From: Magnetococcales bacterium WMHbinv6
GTDB taxonomy: Bacteria; Pseudomonadota; Magnetococcia; Magnetococcales; Magnetaquicoccaceae
DNA length: 48,552 bases
NCBI GenBank assembly: GCA_002753135.1
Contig: PDZV01000029.1
Span: 1 to 48,552 of the forward strand
Direction of reading: 5' to 3'
Of the stretch, positions 26,767 to 35,800 are shown piece by piece; within the stretch, counting starts at the first letter, position 1; each line of letters begins with the position of its first letter. Below the pieces are notes generated by a model. That model was not told where the DNA came from and did not search any database. It was given only the letters and a program-made list of their open reading frames with translations. Position numbers and translations under genes: made by a program.

Positions 26767-29700
26767 CATGAATCTGTTGTTTACAAACGCAATCACTAAC
26801 AGAGCCAGCATAAAGAACACTCTGTTCCTGCTGCCATTGTTCATTGGCCTGTTTGCGTCACTGCCTGCAGCTGGCGCTGGCGTTGCTCAAGTCAATCCGC
26901 AAAATCTCCCCTTCCCACCAGGCGGGCTGTTTGACTATTATCAGAAACAGAATGAGAAAAACAACAAGAGCCAGTTATTTTATATTCCACGCGATCTGCA
27001 GGGCATCAAAAATACTGACTATCTGGCCAATACTTGTGTCTACCTTTCCGGCCTCAGTATTGAGTTTGATCTCAACACTCAAGCTCATACCCGCATCAAG
27101 CAAGAGACCATCGGCACATTGTTCGGAAACAAGTTCTGGATGCCTATGGAAGAGAAGGAGAGCAATCCGGACGGCAATTTAGATCAAAGGCATGTTATTG
27201 AGTTCAAACATGATCGCTGCCACACTAAACTAGAAAGCAACGCCAAATACAATAAACCATTTAAAGCAATAGAAAAAACAAATGAGAAGAACAGTACAAA
27301 TGAACAGAACAGATTGATCTTACAGTTTGAAGATGGGCAACCGCACTGGGCCTCCCTGCTCACCATCGCCCGCTTTGTCAATCGCCTGACGGACCTCTAC
27401 CGCAATGATCCAGAACAGCCAAATTTTCTGCAAAAATTGCTTTTTCTTGACAAGCCTCAACAAAACTATTTCTTATCCCGTGCTTATTTACCAGAACAGA
27501 ATATTTGTGGTGCCGGCATTGATGAGATTAATCCATCAGACCAAAATAAATTTTTGCCTGATAGCTGCAGGGGTGTGGCAGAATTAGTAAAAATTGATAT
27601 CATTAATGGTCATGTAAAAAATGTGATATACACAAACAATAAATCAAGTATTAGCAACTATCAAAAAACGATAAACATCGAAAACAAAATGTTCAACTAT
27701 ATTTTATGCAGCATAGTTACAAAAAATGAAAAATATGATGCAGAAGTTAGTAATATTATGAAAAACATAAGAGAGCACATTATCAATTATGAATACAAGC
27801 TAAACTGCGATGACGAAGACTCTCTAGGAAATGCAATAGAAGATGAAAACAAGGTCACACAAGCAATCAATGAACTAAAACGCATTAAAATACTAATCGT
27901 AAAGAAAGAACTTTATGATATAATTTCATCGCTCAAATCAACGAATAAAGAACTTGGAAATAAAATATCTGAGTATATTGCACAAAATCTAGCAAGAAAT
28001 ATTGATAAATGCAATTCATATGATAAAGCGTGTTCTGAATTTCACATGTTGACCATTAATGAATTATTAAACATATATTATCAAGACACAAATAAATTAC
28101 TAAGTGCAATAATTGACAAAATACCAACAACCAACTATATGCACAACTTACTGATAGCTGCAATTGATAATTTGTGTGAAAACATCGGAAAAGGAAAATG
28201 TGTTCCGTATTGGATAGAAAACGAACTTTCTAAAGTTGAAACTGACAATGAATTAGAGCCTAACATTAGTGATAAACATGGAATTTTTTTATGCGGAAAC
28301 AACGATAAAGATCAACTTTCATCTCTACTTTGCATAGAAAAAAATTTTGGCAAACCACTAACACAACATCAGCTGGATAATGAGCTTATTTTATTAGGAA
28401 ACATGCCAGGAATAGACGTAGAGGCGGTTCTGGAACCTGGTAGAAACCCTGTTGAACGCGGAGCAACTAATCTTTTACTTGAACCAAAATTTCAGAAATA
28501 CGAAGCAACAATTGGCGCAGATAATTATGGCAGTAAGTATATGGGGCCATGGCTGGGATGGGCTAAAGTGGCTGCTCATCCTTTTATTAAACATGGCGAT
28601 GATTTTTCTTTGCTTGGAGTAACAGCTAAAGATTTCAATGAATTTCATTATCTACAGATGGATTACCGTTATCCTTTTGCCAGAGATGCTCTTTCATTTC
28701 TGCCTTTCATTGAGCAACAATCTGGCAGATATGGCCGCTTCAGTGTCAGATGGGATGATGGCTATCCAGGGGGTGAAATGAAAAGCTTCAATGTCAGCAA
28801 AAGCGGCTATGCAATCGATTTTTCCCTTGGCAAGGATACACATATTGACCGCAATCTGAAGCGTACTTTTGAAGTTGGCTTGAATGTAGCAGAAATGAAA
28901 ACCAACCTGTTTGAGAAAAAATTTATCCACGAACGAGTATCAAAACTTAAACTTTCTCCGCAATATGAGTATAGCCGTGAAATTATTGAAACTGGTATGT
29001 TAGCTGCTGATAAAAATAGTTGGCCTGGTCCTGAAAAAATCAGTACATCATTTAACATCTCAAAAGGTATAAAGTTTCTGGATCATTATAATGACAAGGG
29101 CAATGCATTGGCTACACGACATGATGCTGAACCAACTTTTACGCAGTTTCATGGACACATAAAAATATCTAAAGAGTTTAAACGAAGCAACTACTGTAAT
29201 AATGACAGCATGTCAGCAAACAAACATGATTGTACAGTTATGGCTTATATGCTTAATAATGCAATCGGTGAAAACATCAACCGACTTTTCGTTTCTGGTG
29301 AATTTGATCTGCAATATACCAATGAACCTCTTCCATCCCCCGAAGAAATCGGTTATGGCGGCAGACATTTCGGGACTGCTTTTGATATTTCCAAAATTGT
29401 TGGAGATAGAGGATATGGACTCCGTTTTGAAGTGGGCAAAAAATTTCTTGATGGGTGTATTTTGGGTGATATACAAACCTCAGAAAATAATTTCTGGTGT
29501 AAATTTTATGACTTTGATAAAAAAGAAAAGCAAGAGGGCCAAGGACTCCCATACACTCCTTCAATTCGCGATGTAGAATATTCTCCTTTTTTGTTCGGTG
29601 AATATGCACAGGTGCGCCGATTGGATCCGACCAGTAAAAGCATCGGCAAGGATACCGGAGAGTTGCTTGATGCCGGTGCCGGTCTTCGTTTACAGGTGCA

Positions 29701-29869
29701 ACCGGATACATCGCATGAGGCAAAAAATAAATATAGCCTTCAACAAATCTCTTTGGAAGGCTCACTGGCATTTCCACTTGGCAGCACCCTTTCCATTAAT
29801 AACAATCATCAACCAGTTGTTCGTTTGGGTTTAGTGTTGCAATTCAATATTCCAGATAAACTCAAATAA
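26753..29869 (+). CDS. TpsB outer-membrane transporter (ShlB/FhaC/HecB family) with large insertions
   Basis: 1,038 residues from ATG 26753 (GGAG seven bases upstream); a hydrophobic export signal lies at about 22-44. POTRA1 is recognisable at ~198-293: VNRLTDLYRN, NYFLSRAYLPEQN, and GVAELVKIDIINGHVKNVIY. The end of POTRA2 is at ~530-564: NFGKPLTQHQLDNELILLG followed by NMPGIDVEAVLEPG, the family's conserved N-D/M-LPG-like turn. The barrel starts with GADNYGSKYMGPW (about 590) and ends in LGLVLQFNIPDK. A late EEIGYGGRHFGTAFD...GDRGYG matches the L6-loop region (usually GRAYD or VRGY), but the usual Arg is Thr. About 230 AT-rich residues are inserted between POTRA1 and POTRA2, and the N-terminus is ~100 residues longer than usual; typical TpsB proteins are 550-600 aa. 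It should export the adjacent TpsA. Confidence 0.85.
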   Translation: MIAIDMNLLFTNAITNRASIKNTLFLLPLFIGLFASLPAAGAGVAQVNPQNLPFPPGGLFDYYQKQNEKNNKSQLFYIPRDLQGIKNTDYLANTCVYLSGLSIEFDLNTQAHTRIKQETIGTLFGNKFWMPMEEKESNPDGNLDQRHVIEFKHDRCHTKLESNAKYNKPFKAIEKTNEKNSTNEQNRLILQFEDGQPHWASLLTIARFVNRLTDLYRNDPEQPNFLQKLLFLDKPQQNYFLSRAYLPEQNICGAGIDEINPSDQNKFLPDSCRGVAELVKIDIINGHVKNVIYTNNKSSISNYQKTINIENKMFNYILCSIVTKNEKYDAEVSNIMKNIREHIINYEYKLNCDDEDSLGNAIEDENKVTQAINELKRIKILIVKKELYDIISSLKSTNKELGNKISEYIAQNLARNIDKCNSYDKACSEFHMLTINELLNIYYQDTNKLLSAIIDKIPTTNYMHNLLIAAIDNLCENIGKGKCVPYWIENELSKVETDNELEPNISDKHGIFLCGNNDKDQLSSLLCIEKNFGKPLTQHQLDNELILLGNMPGIDVEAVLEPGRNPVERGATNLLLEPKFQKYEATIGADNYGSKYMGPWLGWAKVAAHPFIKHGDDFSLLGVTAKDFNEFHYLQMDYRYPFARDALSFLPFIEQQSGRYGRFSVRWDDGYPGGEMKSFNVSKSGYAIDFSLGKDTHIDRNLKRTFEVGLNVAEMKTNLFEKKFIHERVSKLKLSPQYEYSREIIETGMLAADKNSWPGPEKISTSFNISKGIKFLDHYNDKGNALATRHDAEPTFTQFHGHIKISKEFKRSNYCNNDSMSANKHDCTVMAYMLNNAIGENINRLFVSGEFDLQYTNEPLPSPEEIGYGGRHFGTAFDISKIVGDRGYGLRFEVGKKFLDGCILGDIQTSENNFWCKFYDFDKKEKQEGQGLPYTPSIRDVEYSPFLFGEYAQVRRLDPTSKSIGKDTGELLDAGAGLRLQVQPDTSHEAKNKYSLQQISLEGSLAFPLGSTLSINNNHQPVVRLGLVLQFNIPDKLK

Positions 29870-29894
29870 CCTTTCATGCCGGAATGGTGCGCTT

Positions 29895-32800
29895 ATGAAC
29901 CGATTAGCACAAAAAGCCACAACGTCCAGAGTCAACCTGTTGCGTGTTCATGCCGCTCTGTTGGCATTGAGTTGCTGTGTCGGCTTTCAGCATCCATGCC
30001 ATGCTTTACCAGTTGGCGGCAGTGTGGTCAGCGGCAGTGCAACTTTGTCGCAATCCGGTTCCACCTTGAATATTGAGCAAAACAGCAGTCGGGCCATGAT
30101 CGATTGGCGTTCCTTCAGCAGTAAAAGTGGTGAACGGATCATCTTTAAACAGCCCTCGGCCAATGCGTTGGCTGTCAACCGTGTAACAGGCAACGAAATT
30201 TCCTCTTTGGCAGGATTATTGAGCGGCAACGGTCATGTGGTGCTGGTCAATCCGAATGGGATTGTTTTTCAGGAAGGGGCACGGGTTGATCTTGGCTCTC
30301 TGGTTGCTACAACTCATTGGATCAACAAGGAGGATTTTGATGCCGGGCGCTACACTTTTGCCGCCCGTCCGGGGTCGCAGGAGAGTGCGGTGAGCAATCA
30401 CGGTGTGATTACGACTGCAGCAGGTGGATCGGCCATCCTCTCTGCAGCCCAGGTGGTCAACAGCGGCTTGATTCAAGCCCATGTCGGCCAGGTGGCCTTG
30501 GCTGCCGGTGATGCCATGACCCTCCATTTTGACAACAACCACAAACTTGGCTATGCCGTGCCCGCCAGCAGCTCGGTAGGTAAACAGTTGCAAGCCATCA
30601 ACAACGGCACCCTGCAAGCCAACGGTGGCACCGTCAGCATGACTGCCGATGCCAAAGAGGAGGTGATGAACTCGGTTGTCAGCATGGGCGGCAGGATAGA
30701 AGCCAAGGCAGTCGATGTGCGCAACGGACGGGTCATTCTCCACTCTGGCGCAGGCACAAGCCGTATTTCCGGTACGGTCGATGTCTCGGGAGAAGAGAGC
30801 GGCAGCCAGGGGGGGCGTGTCGAAGTCACCGGGAACAGAGTAGAGTTGACAGCAACAGCCCGACTGAATGGCTCTGGTGATGCAGGCGGAGGTATACTGA
30901 AAATTGGTGGCGACCGCCATGGCAGCAATCCTGCCATAGCAAATGCCACAACAACCCTGGTGGAAAGCGGGGCAACGCTCAATGCGGATGCCAAACAAAG
31001 CGGCCAGGGGGGCGAGGTGGTCGTCTGGTCCAACAAAAAAACCGAATTTCGCGGTGCTGCTTCTGCTCGCGGCGGCAAAAAAGCGGGCGACGGGGGATTT
31101 GTGGAAATCTCTGGCAAACAAAAACTCCAGTTTGCCGGTCAAGTCGACGCTTCCGCTGCGCACGGACGGCAAGGCATGCTGTTGCTTGATCCAAACAATG
31201 TGTACATCGAAAATGTCTCCAGCGTTACAGACCCCGACGACAGTTCCATAACGCCAACATCCCTGAATGGGGTAACTGCCAACATTCTCCTGCAGGCTGA
31301 TAACAGCATAAATTTTTTGGATACCGTGGCGTTGAACCACTCCTACACGCTCACAGCCTTGGCAGGAGGAGATATTAACATCCAAAACACGATAACCGTT
31401 AACGCCGATCTGAATTTTACCTCAACCGCCGGCAATATACTCTTTTCTGGCAACGGTGCCATTGCGGCGGGCAGCAATGCAGTCACTCTGAACGCCGCGC
31501 AAGGCAAAATTGCCGTTCAAACCACCGTCAATCCACACATCAGCGCCGCATCGTTGCTCCTGAACAGTGCAACCGGCATTGGTCACAGTGATAACAGCCA
31601 ATCGTTGAATACGGCAGTGGACTCCCTGACATTGACCAACAGTTATAGCGGTGATGTGCGAATCAGCAACAGTCAGGCGATGATCGTTTCCGGGCAACAG
31701 TTGGCCCATGGTGATATTTCGTTAACAACCAGCAGTGGTGATTTGACCATCAATCAACTTTCCGCCCTTGATAGCATCCAGTTGACCGCTGCCCAAGGGG
31801 CCATCAAGGTGAGCAGCAGCGCCAATTTGCCACAAATCACCGCAGATACCCTTACGCTGAGTGCAAAAAGCGGCATTGGTGTCGATCAGCCTCTCTACTC
31901 TTCTGTCAACAACCTGCAGTTGGCCCCCATCACTGGCGCTTCGGGCAGCATCCGGTTGAGCAACAATCAATCGGTCACTCTTTCCGGCAGCCACTCAGGC
32001 AGTGATACCATTGAGCTGTTGACAACCAGTGGTGACATCACCCTCAACGGCTTAAACGCCAGCAGTGCCACCGTGCGCCTCAATGCCACTGACAGCATCA
32101 AAGGTGCCAGCCTCTATGGCAACAGCTCTGCCTATCATCTGAGCGCCTCTTCTGCCGACTTGAGTGCCGAAAGTGGGATCGGTGCCGATACGCCCCTGTT
32201 GACACAACTGAGCAGCCTGTCTTTTCATGCCGGAGGCAACGTGGCCATCGGCAATACGGCTGCCTCGGCGGGGGCATTGACCATCCAGAGCAGCGACTAT
32301 CGCAATGCCAGCAGCGTGCAACTCACGCATACCAATGGCGATTTGCAGATCACGGCGCTTGCACCATCAGCCGGCAGCGGTGCCGCAGTCACCTTGACAG
32401 CGGAGTCTGGACAGATTCTCAATATCAACAGTGACTCCTCTGCCATCATGCTGGCAGCCGATCACCTGACGCTTAACGCCAGCAGCACGATCGGCAGCAG
32501 TACGGCACCCTTGCGCACTGCGGTCAACACCCTCTCTTTCACCAGTGGCGGTGGCAATCTTCATCTCAACAACGATCAAAGCCTGCTGGTCAGCGGCACC
32601 TATACCGGCAGCAGCACCATCGATTTGCGGGCTTCTGGCAATTTGACCGTGCAGTCCATTGTTTCTTCCGACCAGCAAAATCAGGGTATCGTCCTTTTAA
32701 CCGCGACAGGAGATGTATTGGGCAGCGCCGCTTCTTCTACCCACATTGCGGCAGCGCAAGGTAACATTGTTGCCGTCAGCGGTATCGGCAGCGAGGAGAC

Positions 32801-35800
32801 GCCCCTGCAAACGGCATTGACAACGCTCTCTTTTTCCAGTCAATCAGGCGATGTCCATTTCGTCAACTCTGGAAACCTGACGGTCAGCTCAGGATCTCTC
32901 GACGGGAACGGAACGCTCGATCTGCAGGTGCAGTCTGGTGTCACGGCAGGGTTCACGCCAGGCGATCTGATCATCAGCGGCACTCTCAAGGCTGAAAATG
33001 CGCTCAGCTTGGAGGCAGCGGGAACCATCACCACCACTGGCAGCGGCAGCATCACAGCTGTGACAGCCTCGCTGACGGCATCCAGTGGCATCGGCACAGC
33101 GGCAACACGCTTGCAGAGTGATGTCGATCAACTGGATTTTCACGTTGCCAACGGCAGCGTCCATATCAATAACAGCACGACCGCCAACAGTCGTTCTTTA
33201 TTGATCCTGAATGGCAGTAATGCCAGCGGCGATATTGAGCTGGTAAACAAGGGCAATCTTACGGTACAATCCCTCTCCACCGGCAGTGGCGTCACCCTCT
33301 CTCTGACCGCCAGCGCGGGAGAAATCAATGGCGACAGCAATTATTTGTCCCATCTTAGCGCAGACAATGCCATCCTGAGCGCAGACAACGGCATCGGCAA
33401 GGATACGCCTCTGTTGACCAGCATCAACTCGCTCGAGTTTGCCATTGCTGCCGGCAGCACGCTACAGATCAGCAACAGTGGCAGCATGACAGTCAAAGGC
33501 ACCTATCAGGATGGCAACACGCTGAGTCTGATTGCCCGTTCCGGTTCCATTACGGTCGATTCAATAGCAAGCAGCAATGCAACTGCGCCAACCTCCTCCT
33601 CCTTGAGGCTGGAGGCGGCGGATCGCATTCTGGGCCTCCATGATCGAACCTCAGCCCATGTCGCCATCCCCACTCTGTTGCTTTTTGCTGCCAATGGCAT
33701 CGGAGAAAGCGACCGCTCCATTCTCAGCAACGTAGATACCCTCACTTTCAGCAATAGTGGCAGCGGTACAGTACGGTTGGAAAATCAAAAATCTCTTTTC
33801 ATCGAGCAAGGCAGTTTCAAAGGAGATAGCACAGTTGTTCTCAGCACCAGTACAGGTGATTTGACCGTTCAATCCTTGACTGCCAGCGATGCTTCGACTG
33901 AAGGCCGTGTCAGCTTGACAGCAAACAATGGGAGAATTCTCGGCAATGGCAGTGGTCCACATATCAGCGCTGCCACGTTGAATCTGAGCGCGAATCAGGG
34001 AATCGGTGTTGACGACGGCAGTGGTGGCGTCAAGTCAGGCTTGCAAACCTCTATCAACACCTTGACTTTATCGGATGTGGGCGGAGATCTCTATCTGAGC
34101 AACGACAACTCACTGACCGTCAGTGGCACCTATCAGGAGAGCAGCACCATCCAACTTACGGCCGACAACGGCAACCTGAGCATCTCTTCCTTGTCTTCGG
34201 CTAACGACACACATCACGGCAACCTGAGTTTGCAGGCCACCAATGGGCAAATTCTTGGTGTTGACAATACCACCCATATCAAAGCCGACACGCTTACCTT
34301 GTCCGCCAGCACTGGCATCGGCACAACAGGCACCCCTTTGAGTACGGCAGTCAACCAATTGACTTTTACCAACCAAAACAGCGGTGATGTTCTCATTCAA
34401 CAAGAAAATGGCTTTACCGTCACCGGCAAGCAATGGGAAGCGGGAAAAATCAATCTGACTGCCAGTACCGGTGATATCATGATCACGGAACTGACGGCCA
34501 ATGATACAGTCACCTTAACAGCCAACGAGGGAACCATCAAAGGGCAATACGGCATTACTACCCATCTGACAGCCCCTACAGCCAACTTAACGGTCAGGAG
34601 CGGCAACGGCGATGAAATGCTCGACAGCAAGGTTAACCACCTGATTTTTGATAGCACCAGTGACAATGATGCCATGCGTATCCGCAATGCTGACAGTTGG
34701 ACCGTGCAAGGAACCCTGCAATCAGGCAGCATTGAATTGCTTACCAAAAACGGCGACATCCATATTGCATCCATCAACGGCCCCCTTGCCGGCAGCAGTC
34801 GGGTGACGTTGACGGCAGAAAACGGTGCCATCATCGGCGACAGCTTGGCCAACGATACTTTCCATGTGACTGCAGATACACTCTCTCTGAAGGCCACGAA
34901 CGGCATCGGGGCCATAGAACCGTTGTTGACCAAGGTTAATCAGGTCGAATTCAATACCGGAAGTGGTCATCTGCAGCTTAGCAATAGCATTGGTTTGCAG
35001 CTTTCCGGCAGCTATCAAAACGACAGTGAAATAACGGCTACCGTCCTGACGGGTGATTTGCACATCGACTCCATCACTGCCGACAACCCGAACGGCACCT
35101 TGCGACTAACCTCCACCGCTGGCGCTATTCTGGGCTCCAGTACAACCACACCACACCTGCAGGGCAGTTCACTGATCTTGACGGCAGCTGGCGATATTGG
35201 CAGCAGCAACCAACAACTCTATACCTCAGTCAATACGCTGCATTTTCAGATCAATAACGGTTCTCTTTATCTCACCAACCAAGATAGAGCCCTTGCTGTT
35301 ACCGGCGTCAGCACAGCAAGCAGCCGCTTGATCGAAATTACCAACCAGAGTGGTGATTTGACCATTCATTCAATTGCACCCGAAGCCAATGCCAGTATTG
35401 AGCAGGTCAAGCTGACCGCCACTACAGGCAGTATTCTCGCAGGCAACGACAACCCTCTGGTGATCGCCAATCAATTGAACCTGGTTGCGGGAGAGAGCAT
35501 CGGTGGCAACGGGACATTGCGCAGCACAGTCAACCTGTTAACTTTCGATAATTCAGGAAGCGGTAAGGTCACCCTGAGCAACAGTCATGGTATGACGGTA
35601 GACGGAAAAAACGTTGATGGCAGCACAACGACCTTGATTGCCGAAACAGGTAATCTGTTATTGGACACGATAAGCGGCACAGAGATGTGGTTATATGCAG
35701 AGTCAGGATCCATTCAGATGGTAAACAGCAGTGCCCTGCTGACTGCAGATACTGTCACCATGCAAGCCTTAAGCGGAATCGGCACTTCCAGTGACTCACC

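Noticed and set aside
30216-31385. Minus-strand ORF of 389 codons, and 36561-37514
   Set aside because: Antisense shadows of the repeat-rich tpsA frame; no domain or ribosome site.
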